A stretch of DNA of 64,000 bases from Notospermus geniculatus (lineage: Eukaryota > Nemertea > Pilidiophora > Heteronemertea > Lineidae): positions 155,228 through 219,227 of the forward strand of contig NMRB01001133.1 of NCBI GenBank assembly GCA_002633025.1, in the 5' to 3' direction. The position numbers and the translations under genes were made by a program. The notes under the pieces were generated by a model that was not told the origin of the DNA, ran no database searches, and saw only the letters and a list, made by a program, of their open reading frames with translations. This document shows, piece by piece, positions 33,391-45,036 of this stretch. Numbering within the stretch: the first letter of the stretch is position 1; each line of letters opens with the position of its first letter.

Positions 33391-34848
33391 AAGTCTAGTA
33401 GAAAAAGAGTTGGCTGAACTTTTTGTTGGGATAGATTTTGATCTGCCCAAGGCTCGACATAAAAAACGTCTCACTGTCTATCTTTCCCAGATTTGACCAA
33501 AAAATGACGACGGGAATCTAATAACCCGGACGTGTGGATGGGTTTATCTCATGATCAACACCAGTAACAGAAACATTAGCGGCCAAGCTGCCAAGCCTTA
33601 TTGTCCCTGGTTGTGTGATTTACATACTTTGTGGTACAGCCAGAATCAATGAGGGGCGAATATGGGGTATTAACACAGAATTAACCACCAGGGACTTTAC
33701 AACTCCGATCACCACGTGGTAATGTATTTCACCTAAGGCTAGTACATTTTCTACAACTCATTCTGGATCAAGAGTAATACTATGAGGTGACCGAACTTGT
33801 ACATGTACATTAAAGATAATGTATCATGACTTCATTGTTTACATTCAATGTTTGTAAACATGGCTCTTTTCCCCATATTGCCAATTCAGGGTATGTTCCA
33901 TTTGGGCTCTTTATCATGTGCTTTGTGCCTTCAACAGTCACACTTCGGGTTTTGCCTAGTCTCATGCCACCAGACTTTTGCAATTTCCAATTTTAGAGTC
34001 TGGTCCATTTGGTTACTTTGACTTGTAAAACCATCATGGCGGACAATCTACCGACGATGACGTATAACACAACTACACTGCACCGCATGCACAATCAATG
34101 CAAAAAGCATGCAGCATGCGAGTAAAACGACAGTATTTTGTAGCCCTTGCTGTTAGGCCTACCGCACTTTTTATAGTATAATTTCCTCCCCAATCGAAAG
34201 AATATTAACATACTTGTCTGAAATTCGAATCAAAGACACTATAAATTGACTTGACAACACAAATTAAAATTCCTCTTGCAGCCTACGTCACCAACTTTTG
34301 AGACCCCAATCTGAACGTCAGAGAACGATTCGTGCCAACATCGTAACTCTGACGTATATCGGACAGCGCCATATTGCTCCGGGATCTACTTCTTCGGTCA
34401 TGCTCGACAAGACTGTTCAAATCTATCGATCTGAATGATCAAAGTTACCAATTAGGGATTGTGAGTGTTGCTACACATAGAAAAATGAGTTGAAGCATGT
34501 TACCTTACCTGATGAAGGGTCACTCACGCTATAGCAGCAGGTTGAACTTCTCAAGTGGTGAAGTGAAGGCTGGCCGGCCATTTTGTTTCGACATTGTAAC
34601 GTTGTCCATCCTCGGTGTTATCACTGCCTAAAATGTGCCTTAATCCACTGAATAAATTCAGATTCTACAATAAATAAAATTATCCCACCGATATAATGCG
34701 CAAAGAACCCATTTATACGTGAAAAAGCATCAGCATTGGTCTGCACTACATCATCAAGTGCGGAAGGTTACGGTCAGTGTCACAGACGACCCACTCACTG
34801 CGGCGAATCACTGAATTATCTCGTGATTTGCGAGATGATTACTACGCC
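33391..34848. other. Mostly plain; small dispersed words
   Basis: 33810-33861 (TTAAAGATAATGTATCATGA then CTTCATTGTTTACATTCAAT) recurs inverted at 39402-39454 and direct at 51079-51126. Around 34465-34595, AAAAATGAGTTGAAG, GATGAAGGGT and GAACTTCTCAA are loosely shared with 47968-48095. No gene is recognised. Confidence 0.65.
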
Positions 34849-34949
34849 NNNNNNNNNNNNNNNNNNNNNNNNNNNNNNNNNNNNNNNNNNNNNNNNNNNN
34901 NNNNNNNNNNNNNNNNNNNNNNNNNNNNNNNNNNNNNNNNNNNNNNNNN
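34849..34949. other. Assembly gap (about 100 N)
   Basis: A run of about 100 N that abuts the left arm of the foldback at 34950. Confidence 0.99.
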
Positions 34950-35188
34950 TACCCTGGGTGTAGTTTCGGTAGCCGAACATCACCCGGCTTCCGCAATCTG
35001 TGCCTAGGAACGAGTCCTATTTAGAAATCCCGTGGAATCTCGCGATCTCGCGCCGCGGTACTTGTTGAGTGTAGCTGTTCATGACATTCTTCAGGCGGTC
35101 ACGTGACCACGGGCGAGACCACCCCGAATCCAGGTGTCATACTACGATGCTGGGTGATGTTCGGCAACCGAAAGTACACCCAGGGTAT
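34950..35188. mobile_element. Foldback with ACCCTGGGTGTA arms, adjoining the gap
   Basis: The left TACCCTGGGTGTAGTTTCGG, TAGCCGAACATCACCC, is mirrored by GGGTGATGTTCGGCAACCGA and AAGTACACCCAGGGTA. Arms are about 37 bp and a GC-rich loop of about 165 bp lies between them. The end at the N run may not be the true end. Confidence 0.8.
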
Positions 35189-35632
35189 TGTTTTAGTGAA
35201 GATTAAGATCCTGGGTAAAAATCTTTGTATATACCCAGGCGTTTACCCTTTCAGCGTCCGTTACCTGCTGAAGACTTCATTCATCCCTGGCTTTAGTCCG
35301 GATGAAAGTACATGTACGTTGACGACTGTAAGCCAAGATATTCAATCAGGCAGACGAACCTCGACACGTGATCCACCTCCACAGCACCTCATCATAAATT
35401 TCCGTCCCCTGGGACAATTTATCCCACCATTATCCCGGCCTAATATCAGCAACCTTGAACATAAGTGGCTTATTGAACACCCGCCTTTCGTGAAGACATG
35501 GCATCGTGTGACAACAGTCACAGGTGTCTATTGATATTTGCTCTCACAGATCTATTGAGCTGCCAATATACCGTGACATGTGTAGAGTGTCGGAGATCAT
35601 AATCAAGTCTGAAACCTCGTTGTCTGTGCACA
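35189..35632. other. No supported feature
   Basis: A 143-codon plus-strand frame begins in the foldback and runs out here; no domain is recognised. Confidence 0.5.
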
Positions 35633-36119
35633 TACAGTAGTGTGCAAAAATATTAGAACACTTGGCAAATCTTAAGAAACTGATGTTTTATTTGGTCCCA
35701 GAGCCTGGATTTCACTTTCCTGCCATTGCAAAAGGTAAAGGCAAATGTGCTGAGATTCTTTCACCTACGAATTTACGAGTCCAGTCATTTTTTTACATAT
35801 TACTCTAATACTTAGTCTTATGCCCCCCCCCCCTTGGCAGCAGTCACAGCAGCGCATCTTCTAAGAGTTTCAACCCCGGTGTTATTTCACGCTCTCAGAG
35901 GCTCATTACAGAGAGTTTCCTTAGAGTTTAATTCAACATTTCCAAAATGCAGTATATGTTCCCAAGAAATTCATTATGCAATATCAGTATGGTTGAAGGT
36001 TCCATTAATGAAAGAAACGATGGATTCATGGCTACATTGGGGTCATTTCATTGAAATAATACTTCGTTTTCCAGTACATGTACTTGGCAAGTGTTCTAAT
36101 ATTTTTGCACACTACTGTA
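35633..36119 (-). mobile_element. Tc1-like element remnant, copy 1
   Basis: TA, CAGTAGTGTGCAAAAATATT and AGAACACTTG on the left; CAAGTGTTCTAATATTTTTG, CACACTACTG and TA on the right. The interior (about 430 bp) aligns with the copies at 43428 and 57540. It reads backwards relative to the 43.4-kb copy, with the transposase C-terminal remnant on the minus strand at about 35822-35930. Here that remnant has lost about 24 bp, including the codons for the conserved Met-Pro-Glu-Arg. The element is dead. Confidence 0.85.
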
Positions 36120-36656
36120 CGGATTCTAACATCCTAAGTCTCTTGTTCACATCGCTGCCGTTCAATATCATGACACACATCCCATTCTATAATTACAGAC
36201 CGACTTGCTGTTTTCTGATACACTGTCAATCGATTTTCTATCACCCTGTTAGACAATTTGCCATAACACCGAAACGAAATAGGAAACGGTAGAAAAAATG
36301 CATGCATTAGCTTGGTTGCATTCAATTTACAAGCCGACTCAACAAAATGATTGAGAAGCATTTTCGGTAGGAAAATCCATTACTTCGGGAAGTACGGAAA
36401 TTGCTGTAAGAAATCTTGTTCTGCCGGCGCATTTTGATGCTTCTCCCGGTCGGCTGTTTTTACAACGCACTCCGCATTCGGACTATATTGCTGCACTATT
36501 ACCGTACCAATTGGCGGCCTGTACTCCATAATCATCGACCAATGACGATTAGGAAGCTTTCAAACGTTGGTTTTCGGTAGTTTCCATCTACACGATCTGC
36601 GGCTTGTGGGAACGCCAGGTGTGTCACCGAACATGATTTTTAATCACAGCACCGCT
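36120..36656. other. No supported feature
   Basis: No repeat or coding sign seen. Confidence 0.5.
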
Positions 36657-37012
36657 TCTAAAGGTGCTTATAGGTCGACATTGCGTCTCGAAGCAACTCG
36701 CTGGATCCGTCGCAGATAAAAAAAACCACCACCCGCAGTTCGACATTTCAACGATTGAGAGGAACTCGGAGCAACTGGCAGTTACCTCGAACAGCAGGCG
36801 CAGCTCGACGGATCTCGGTGGAACTGGAGACAAGTCGCCGAAAAGTAGAACGTGGGCAACTCGAAGCAACTAGCGGCAACTAGCGGATCCGGCAGTTGCT
36901 TGGAGATGCAAGCGCGCTCAGGTCGACAAAATCGGCAACTGATCAGTCACTCCGTGTTGCTTCCATCGCCGGAAAGCTAGTTGCCTCGAGTTGCTTCAAG
37001 AAGCACCTTAAA
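36657..37012. mobile_element. Foldback with GCAACT-rich arms
   Basis: The left AGGTGCTTATAGGTCGACAT and CGAAGCAACTCGCTGGATC are mirrored loosely by GTTGCCTCGAGTTGCTTCA and AGAAGCACCT. The interior repeats GCAACTNGCGG/GAAGCAACT words many times (for example 36858-36885). Arms are imperfect; total 356 bp. Confidence 0.7.
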
Positions 37013-38870
37013 GGAATGTTCATTCTTTGAACCCAAGTTGGCGAAGAAGAGACCTTACTCAACGTTAGTGTTTTACATGCGCTCACAGTCTCTCTGCATG
37101 CACGTAACAGCATCATTGTGATCCTAAAGCCTCCTCCCTGCCCACTGCAATGTATATTACAGTACATGTGCTGTAGTCGAGCTCATCATCGCCTTTCACG
37201 ATCTCAGCTGATCAGGCGATTCTCAGCCCGCACTTTTCTGCAATTGCCTTCTCATCACCGATTCACTTCAAAAATAATCGTTCGCGTAGTTTGTCACTCA
37301 ACGTTTAAAATAGATCGACTTATAGAATTGATGAGACATCATTATAATACACGAAGGGGCTCTCGTGTGTAGGTAATACATGTAAGAGGGTCGTGACTGA
37401 TGGAATCACGAGGACAGGAAGGTCAGAGGGTTGGGTTCAGAGGATGCATTGTATGTAATCTTAAGTTTAGAGAATTCAAATTCAAATTCAAAATTGTTTT
37501 TTACTCCTTATACATGTAAAATATGATTTTACATCGGATGAAAATGTAATAAACTTAGTAGAGATAAAATGGAATTTAGTGCAGATACATGTAGACAGAG
37601 AACAAAGAGAGAGTAAATGGCAAACAGGGATCTGTCTAGTGGAATTTACCCTGAGTACCCACAGTTTCATTGTGAACTTTATCACTACCTTTGTATCACT
37701 CTGCCATGTCTGCCCATATGCAGTGGCTGTATGGAAATACATGTCCATGTACATGTACGTGTACATGTAACGTGAAATGTTTAACACCCCTTATGTTCAC
37801 TATATATAGGGTGTTCAAAACGTCGACTGTGAAATTATCATGGTCAACCCACTACGAATTAGATATCCCTGATTGACTGTACATACATTGTATATATTTG
37901 TTTTAGATTAGGCCTAGGTTCGAACCAATCATCCAAGACATGAACCTGGACAGCTAGCCACTTTAATGCTGATCACATTGTGGCTTTGCATTTCAGATCT
38001 GAGACCAGCTAGTGCTACATGTAGTCTGTTCAAAAAGTGCGTAGCAGGTTTAAATCCAGCCTACACTTGCACCCGAGATTAATCCTCCCTGGCTCTTCAC
38101 GTCCGTCGCATAAGCCGCGGTGCCTTTTACACTGTGCCTTTGCAACAGGCAAGTGAGACCTCCATCTAAGTGAAAAACCTGAGTAACTTGAGATGGATTC
38201 TTTTCCATAATTAACAATAACGCTTCGGCTTCGGCCCTGATGGAAAAAATCAAATGCAAATACTAATACCTCCATCGCCATCAGACAACAAAGAAACGTT
38301 TTACGCCTGCTTCTCGCTTCTCCATATATACCATATACTGGCAACTTCCTTATAAGAGTTTTTATGGTGTTTAATGACTCACTGTCAACGATTTTTTGCC
38401 AGTATTGCCTTACTTGTTGAGTTTCCTCATAAGGCTGTCCTGCGTGCACATACTGTCACATTATTTGATGTAGGCTATAATGACGGAAATGTGACTTCAT
38501 CTCTTCGCTTAAAGAGAGGAAGATACACTGAGCTAAACATCTACTCAACTGATGCTGCATGGTAGCAAAAATAGATGCTCTTTATATACATGTATTTCTG
38601 CTGATAGCTATTCTAAGTCACGTCTGTTCGTTTGTGAACGACATGCACTGACAATACTCGCGGGGGCGTAAGTACTTTTTACGCCATTCTTGTCGAGGAA
38701 ACTATAACCTTTCAGAAGAGATTTTTCTGACGAATTCTTTTGATGGAAAACTGGGAAGATCAACAATTACTCAACCTCGACTTTTTGGAGCAGTATTCAG
38801 TTCTGCTGTCAGAACGAATACTTAGCGTCTATATGAAGTGCGTAGAACAAGAAGCATCGCGGATACTCAC
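37013..38870. other. No gene supported; TACATGTA-type cluster
   Basis: 37738-37770 carries overlapping ACATGTACATGTACGTGTAC words. Frames on both strands cross it and are not gene-like. Nothing else is recognised. Confidence 0.55.
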
Positions 38871-39047
38871 CGATGGCAACGGGGACCATAACCCACTACC
38901 TCAATAGGCGTCACTAGTGGTTAAAACTATTGAAATGAAAGTGACATCCCGGTCCTGATCAATTTCCAAGGCGTCCATTGTATATGTAGGCCTAGCCCCT
39001 GGTTTCGGTGTGCTGCCCTCTATCGTAGCTATGATCCCCATTGCCGG
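38871..39047. mobile_element. CCGGCAATGGGGA-ended foldback, uninterrupted copy
   Basis: Ends GATGGCAACGGGGACCATA and TATGATCCCCATTGCCGGA are near-mirrors. It aligns in inverted orientation with 42480-42827 through AGTGGTTAAAACTATTGAAA, CGGTCCTGATCAATTTCC, GGCGTCCATTG and GGTTTCGGTGTGCTGCCCTC. It lacks the 178-bp insertion present in the other copy. Confidence 0.82.
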
Positions 39048-39088
39048 ACGATTCGTAGATTCTTAGTTGACTACAGTTGTTAAAGATA

Positions 39089-39213
39089 ATGGCTGATATT
39101 CATAAAAGCTAGCAAATGCTTTTACTTCAAGTTTCGTAATGCATTTACATTGGACCTCGCTGTGCAAATCTTAAGTAAAAGCATTTGATAACTTTTATGA
39201 ATACCAGCCAATG
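39089..39213. mobile_element. Foldback with TGGCTGATATTCATAAAAG arms
   Basis: GGCTGATATTCATAAAAGCT, AGCAAATGCTTTTACTTCAAG, is mirrored by CTTAAGTAAAAGCATTTGAT and AACTTTTATGAATACCAGCC. The 'TATTCATAAA' sub-terminal word is shared with the GGGCC-type elements, although the end is GGCTG. Confidence 0.85.
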
Positions 39214-39969
39214 TATCACGGGTATTTTCGCGGACCACGAAAATCATTTGTTTTACATTTTGTTAGTTTGTGTCCAGTCTTTCTTTGTCTTATGAGTAAT
39301 TTGTTGGTGGCATGCCTCTCTATAAATTCTTTTGATACCGAAATTATTCAATTTGGCGGGTTGGCACGTCCCAAAAATCCATCATAACATAATGTAAACG
39401 TCCATGTTTACAAACATTGAATGTAAACAATGAAGTCATGATACATTATCTTTAAATTCTTTGGTAAATTCTTTCATCGTCACAGATTTACAGTTTACTA
39501 GGAATTGGCCTTTCCCTGCGATTCACTTTCGAAGACACACGGAGGCAAAAGTGCGGCATGAAACTTGTCCGTGTTTGCTAAAGAAATGAGACTTATAAGT
39601 GGTACTCTCATAGTACTCTCAGATACAACATATGAACTAACAGCCACAAGCCAACCATCTCCAAGATGAGGTTTCACGTTACCGAATCACATTACTAAAG
39701 TGAAAATCTGCGTCCTTGGTGTCAGAAAAAATGTAGTAGTAGTATGTCAAAGAATAATTATCACTCCGATCTTTTGATACATTGTAAATGGGAGGAACTC
39801 ACACGGGGCGTGAGAATGTGAACAGATACAAAGGGTGTCAGATGTTCTTTTATGAAATGAAATCAACAAAGGAATACGTATTTTTCGTGCGTAATGCCAA
39901 CAACCATCACCACAGCGTTTCATTCTGCCTTCGACTGACTCGAGGAATGACAAAATGGTTAGGCTGTGG
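39214..39969. other. Plain apart from a 53-bp dispersed word
   Basis: 39402-39454 is the inverted copy of the word at 33810. No gene is recognised. Confidence 0.6.
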
Positions 39970-40180
39970 TGGGTGTGTTTCAAAAAGTGTTCCGTCCGGC
40001 ACCAAAAAAATTTCACCATTCTTTTGTCTGGTGGTGAAATGCTGTTTCTTGAAACTCTATAATATTCATGTCAGATCTAGGTATCATGGAACTCTAAATT
40101 ATGACACTGGAAACTGACTGGTCTATTAGCCCTTTAAAGTCTGATAATAGAAAGAAGTTTTGGTGTCGGACGGAACGATA
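39970..40180. repeat. Foldback with GTTCCGTCCGGCACCAAAA arms
   Basis: GTTCCGTCCGGCACCAAAA (39986-40004 region) is mirrored by TTTTGGTGTCGGACGGAAC near 40158-40177. A second, weaker pair outside it (GTGTTTCAAAAAG at 39975 and TTTTGAAACACGCC at 40362) may mean the true element is longer. Confidence 0.65.
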
Positions 40181-40509
40181 GATGTTGCTGGTAAGCTCAG
40201 TATTTTTTGATACCCTCCTCCAAATAAGTACATCCCAGATGGAGAAACTAATAGAAAGGTCTATATTATTCATTACTACATTTGATTTTTGGAAAATCAA
40301 TGGCACAAATTTTTGTGATCATTTCAAAGTTGAATTTTGCCCCATTTTCTTGGGTGACCAATTTTGAAACACGCCCTGGTACTATACACAGTTTCGTAGT
40401 ATTCTGTCATTTACAGCAGTGTCTCGCATGCCAACGTTCTTTGTGGCTTTAAGTCACCATCTGCTAGCTCTCAAGCTGCAGGACTCCTGACGACCAGTGA
40501 ACGTACAGT

Positions 40510-40787
40510 GGAGTAAGAAATCAAAGCGGAAAATAAGAAGTGGGAAATTTATTGGAATTCTGCGCGAATTTTTCAATTTCTCAAATCGGGAGAATTTTTT
40601 CCCCATTTTGAGAAATATCGCCCGAAAAATCAGACAAAATGTCATGTCAGTTTAAGAAAATGTCTTAAAATGGGAAAAAAATTCTCCCGATTTGAGATAT
40701 TGAAAAATTCCAATCTGAGAAATTGAAAAATTCGCGCAAAATTCCAAAATTTCCCAATTCTTATTTTCCACTTTTATTTCTTACTCC
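40510..40787. mobile_element. GGAGTAAGAAATAAAAGTGG family foldback, copy 2
   Basis: Starts GGAGTAAGAAATCAAAGCGG and ends CACTTTTATTTCTTACTCC, with the loop CCGAAAAATCAGACAAAATG in the same orientation as copy 1. The right arm carries a small internal duplication (GAGATATTGAAAAATTCCAA followed by GAGAAATTGAAAAATTCGC). Confidence 0.9.
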
Positions 40788-41131
40788 TTGTACATGTATA
40801 CAGTTCATGCACATGCGCACTCTCCTGTGCGTCACTCTCGGCTACTCATAGCAACAGGTCATTCCGTCGGCAGCAATAAACAAAATCAATCTCGGGCCAA
40901 CAACGGTGAATTATGCGGTGATGGTCATAATTAAATCGTTTACCAGTATGACTGTCGAGATTGACGATTTCGTAGTTGTCCGACTAATGGATTAAAAGCG
41001 GATCGATTGCCCCGCGGCTTGGGGCCCTGTGGGACACGGGCTATCAGAGTATCACTATTCACTATCACTGGAAAGACAAGCTAGCCACCAATGGCTGCTT
41101 ACTCCAGGTATAGGCCTACAGGCCAACAGGG
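40788..41131. other. No supported feature
   Basis: Nothing recognised. Confidence 0.5.
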
Positions 41132-41520
41132 TCCCACTGGTGACTAGACTGGTACCCGATCCTAACTATTTTACATCGGGCTTTTGCATATGTTAGGACC
41201 GGGCGTGCCTACCGCCTTCGTGCCTCTGATTGGTCGGTGCTGGCGCAGGTGGTAAGTATGTGAACTATTAGGTTGATAGATTTTCTATTTTTAACATGGA
41301 AAACCCCCGGCGTGATTGGTGAATTTCTGGGTCAAAGGTCGGTCACCTTCTATCTGCATTCTGGTACGTCACCGTATTGAGAATTGAGTAAATTTACATA
41401 ATTTACATAAAATTTTCAAGTGACGTCAGTGTCAGAATTCCTCCACAAATGGCGGCCACGACTGGTCCTACCATTCAAAAGCGACATCATCGGTAGGACC
41501 AGGTACCAGTCTAACTGGTG
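41132..41520. repeat. Foldback with CACTGGTGACTAGACTGGTA arms
   Basis: CACTGGTGACTAGACTGGTA plus CCCGATCCTAAC is mirrored by GGTAGGACCAGGTACCAGTC and TAACTGGTGAC. Arms are about 32 bp with a few mismatches; total 389 bp. The loop holds AAATGGCGGCCAC near the right end, a common promoter-type word, but no gene follows that I can see. Confidence 0.7.
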
Positions 41521-42479
41521 ACAGGACAAAACTCCCCGGAGAAAATGTACCGGACAAAAGGTAGGCTACCCCGACAAAACGTCCCACTCCCCCCCAAAAA
41601 AACACCATACTTCCACCACCCGCAGTCCCCAACCACTGTGGTACTGACAGCCTATGAAGGGATAGAGAATCTTTCAGCAATAGGAGAGAAATATTAACAT
41701 CGCGATACCTCGATTCGGTCCAGTAGTTTTAGCTGCAGAGCTATTTTTGTGGAGCGAATCCAGCGGTCCTTGACTTGTTCAGCAAACCGAAATTCAGCAT
41801 GATTAGGGCCTAGACTTGGCTTTAAAGAATATGGTCTGGAGCTCGAACCACCGGACCGAATCTGGATATCTTGGCGTCTTCTTTCTTCTAGAAAGACTTC
41901 CATCCAATGCTATCAGCAGTTTTGGGCTCTGGGAAGTGGAAGTAGTAGGCCTACGCTTGTGCGCCAGTTTCGGCCACCCTGTATATTGGTGCTGCAATCG
42001 CATAGGATGATCGTTCTTTAGTTTATTGGAGAATTTCCTTCAAAGTCGTTGGCATCCAATCCTCGGTAAATCCAAACAGTCCAAACATGAGAAAAAAGAC
42101 AACATCCTTAAAATATTTTGTAATCATTCACTTTACAAACAAAACTCAGCCACACCGAGCAAAAGGATTCATGCTACGCCAGGCTTTCTTCCAATCCAAG
42201 GCCATGCATTAACGGACAAGCCAAGAACAAGTTCCAATATCCACGTGGAAGACCCAAGAATCAATGGTAAGGTAAGCGTTACGGAGAAGAAGAAAATAAT
42301 CCAGTCCAGATGGCAAAAAACCGATGAGACTATACAATATTGGTAGCTGCAGCATCCTCTAATACCGGGGTATTAAGACACTTCTCGAATCTAACTAACG
42401 TTTTTCACCTGTTAAGAGGAAACGTTTTAGTTGTCCAATAGTTTGAAGCAGCCATCAAGGCGCTGTTACCACTGTGATT
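41521..42479. other. No gene supported
   Basis: A 106-codon plus frame (42026-42346) and a 66-codon minus frame (41803-42003) are open but unrecognised. They are recorded as unsupported. Confidence 0.5.
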
Positions 42480-42827
42480 GTCAATGGGGACGGTAGCTCA
42501 ACAGAGGGCAGCACACCGAAACCAGGTGTCATAGAATGTAATGCCCCCGATATCAGATGCCCGCTTCTTTTGTTAATCAGGGGACATCTGGTAACAGAAG
42601 TTAACAGAAGTTCTGTTTGTCAGTGCCCGGCTGACCCTTAATCCGTCAGAATCTATTGTTGTGGGGCATCTCATATCGGGGGGCATGACATTCTACGACA
42701 CCGGTCCTAATGCAATGGACGCCTTTTGTGTGGGAAATTGATCAGGACCGGGAGGTCGGTTTCATTTCAATAGTTTTAACCACTGGTGACACCTATTGAA
42801 AAAATCGGCTATCGTCCCCATTGCCGG
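42480..42827. mobile_element. CCGGCAATGGGGA-ended foldback, interrupted copy
   Basis: The left end GTCAATGGGGACGGTAG mirrors the right CTATCGTCCCCATTGCCGG. It aligns in inverted orientation with 38871-39047 on both sides of an extra foldback (42525-42702). Confidence 0.82.
42525..42702. mobile_element. Inserted foldback with GGTGTCATAGAATGTAATGC ends
   Basis: GGTGTCATAGAATGTAATGC and CCCCGATATCAGATGCCC are mirrored by GGGGCATCTCATATCGGG and GGGCATGACATTCTACGACA then CC. Arms are about 38 bp, total 178 bp. The related copy at 38.9 kb does not have it, which supports insertion rather than ancestry. Confidence 0.85.
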
Positions 42828-43427
42828 AAGAAATGTATTCGGCTCTCCACCTGGGAGAGTATTTCTGTACATAGATGTGCAGAAAGGTCGCACGTACTGT
42901 GATGGGAAAGCTTCAGTCTGCGAACCCCAAAACGCAATCAAGAATAGATTTGATGAAAAAAAACGACGTCGGTTGTGGGATTTAACCTTACGTGAAGACA
43001 TCAAAGCATTCAGCTCGCTGAAACACGTCAACAGAACAGGTTGCACGCTATGAAAAAGTACAAAAAGCCATAGGCACTCAATAGGACGTGGGGTCATCGT
43101 GTTTCTCTCTTCTGACGGATGATCGCCGCATGACACGTCGCAATCTAGCTTTGTTCCTATTCCGAGGGAGGTAGCGGCAGTAATTAGCGAAAGAAATCCC
43201 TGGCGGTGTTCTTACACGGTGTTCTGTTTCCGATCGGTGTATCGCTCCAAGATGTTGCCGGATGAATAATTCAGGAAGGCTACAGGGCGTTGATTAATCT
43301 GTCAATACCTGTTTATGTGTGTCGTGGTCATGACGGGTAAACAAGACCCATGTCGCTGAGAAGTCTTCTTGCCAGCCGATGTGGTTACGGTTGACAAAAC
43401 TGTCGTTGGCAACAGGAAAAGTACAGA
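42828..43427. other. No gene supported
   Basis: A plus frame (42796-43053, 85 codons) reads smoothly with many charged residues but matches no family I recognise; the overlapping minus frame is longer and equally anonymous. Confidence 0.45.
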
Positions 43428-43962
43428 TACAGTGGTGTGCAAAAATATTAGAACACTTGCCATGAACTGGAAAACAAAGTATTATTTCAATGAAATGACC
43501 CCAATGTAGCCATGAAACCATCCTTTCTTTCATTAATGGAACCTTCAACCATACTGATATTGCAAAATGAACGTTCCAGAAACACCTGCATGATACCTTT
43601 GTCAATTTCTGGGGAAGATACTGCATTTGGGAAATGTTGAATAACTCTTCAGGAAACTCTCTGGAATGAGCTTCTGAGAGCGTGGAATAACACTGTCGTG
43701 GTTGGAACTCTTAGAAAATACATAGACACAATGCCAGAAAGATGCGCTGCTGTGACTGCTGCCAAGGGGGGGGACATACTAAATATTAGAGTAAAATGTA
43801 AAAAAAAGGACTGGACTGATAAATTCGCAGGTGAAAGAATCTCAGCACATTTGCCTTTACCTTTTGCAATGGCAGGGAAGTGAAATCCAAGCTCTGGGAC
43901 CAAATAAAACATCAGTTTCTTAAGATTTCCCAAGTGTTCTAATATTTTTGCACACAACTGTA
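43428..43962 (+). mobile_element. Tc1-like element remnant, copy 2 (best preserved)
   Basis: TA, CAGTGGTGTGCAAAAATATT and AGAACACTTG on the left; CAAGTGTTCTAATATTTTTG, CACACAACTG and TA on the right. At 535 bp it is about a third of a full Tc1-like element, so the N-terminal and catalytic parts are deleted. It keeps a transposase C-terminal fragment on the plus strand. Relatives are at 35633 and 57540. Confidence 0.87.
43641..43800 (+). pseudogene. Tc1/mariner transposase, C-terminal fragment
   Basis: In one frame from about 43641 the translation gives LWNELLRAWNN, then YIDTMPERCAAVTAAKGG. This is the pattern of the last 40 or so residues of Tc1-type transposases, where LW..L...W and SMP.RC.AVI.AKGG follow the final catalytic acidic residue. 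The DDE catalytic core and the DNA-binding N-terminus are absent, and a stop (TGA, about 43638) lies just upstream. It belongs to the copy-2 Tc1-like element and cannot encode an active enzyme. The family call rests on remembered consensus only. Confidence 0.72.
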
Positions 43963-44501
43963 TGCGAAGGCAGCGAAGTCTGCAGTGGTACCAATCCTTC
44001 GGGAATGCTGTGAGGGGATTTGGGGATGCATGAACATTAAGATTCTTTCTCTGTAACAAATATCCATCCAATTACATCAGATTACAACAAAAAGTGTCAA
44101 GTCATCTTGATATCTTATTAGATTTGTCATTGATGCCGCATTGAAGACCATTCATCCATCATCTTTGTCAAGTACAAAGAATGCATGCAGGCATGGTGGT
44201 TCGAAGGAAGACACCATCAGAGGAAATGAGCGGACAGAAATGTCATGATGGCATTCAGCGCAAACTACAAAAATTGAATTATCTGACACTGCGGTTTGCA
44301 AAACATTCTCATTTGGAAGTCTAATTTGTGTGGCGGGGAAGCTTCTACGAAGATATTTCCCAACAAAAGCCTGATGAAGTCCACAATATTTCTAATCACG
44401 AAAGACAAAAGGAACGGTCTCGTAATCTAGAAACACTTCATAACTTATAGGAAAAGACTTTTCTTCCTGTTGCGACAACAGGACCTCGGGGCTATTGGTA
44501 A

Positions 44502-44893
44502 TAGCGAGGTTTCGCAAATCTGACGAAACATGAAGTACGAAATACGAAATTCAACTTCACTCCCAGGGCCTAATGTATTTCTGGAGATGTTTGGTACCAC
44601 AAGTGTCCCTGGTGCCAGTGCGTCTTTTGGCATATTATGTAAGACCGAGAGAGTTATGATGCATCCTGAATTTTTAAATTTCCACTTCGTATCTACGAAG
44701 TGCAAACGAAAGATAAATTTCAGTTTAGTATACACCGGAACTCTATCGGTCTAGCGTCATATGCTGAAAGACGCTCTTGCAGCAGGCGATATTTGTGGTA
44801 CCAACCATCTCCTGAAATACAGTACGTCATGGAAATGAAGTCCAATTTCGTATTTCGTACTTCGTTTTTCGTCAGATTTGCGAAACCTCACTA
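44502..44893. mobile_element. Long-form element, copy 4 (unit A)
   Basis: Starts TAGCGAGGTTTCGCAAATCT and ends AGATTTGCGAAACCTCACTA. The inner arms contain TTTCCACTTCGTATCTACGA. It is duplicated with its flank as unit B. Confidence 0.9.
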
Positions 44894-45036
44894 TTTCCCA
44901 ACGAAAGCCTGATGAAGTCCATATTACTAGTATATGACGAAAGACAAAAGGAACAGTCTTGTAATCTAGGGACACTTCATAACTTAGGATAAGACGGTTC
45001 TTCCTGCGACAACAGGACCTTGGGGCTATTGGTAAT

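Noticed and set aside
37910-37930. Second B-box-like word (GGTTCGAACC)
   Set aside because: No A box or cloverleaf upstream; a chance palindrome is likely.
41440-41466. Promoter-like AAATGGCGGCCAC word (also near 48070 and 54757)
   Set aside because: YY1-type words alone do not define a promoter and no downstream exon is visible.
42481-42530. tRNA-like reading of GACGGTAGCTCAACAGAGG at the start of the 42.5-kb repeat
   Set aside because: The ends of the repeat are inverted and the apparent anticodon stem is made partly by the inserted foldback, so it is coincidence.
42796-43053. 85-codon plus frame with charged, protein-like composition
   Set aside because: It begins within a foldback end and has no recognisable motif; the overlapping opposite frame is longer.
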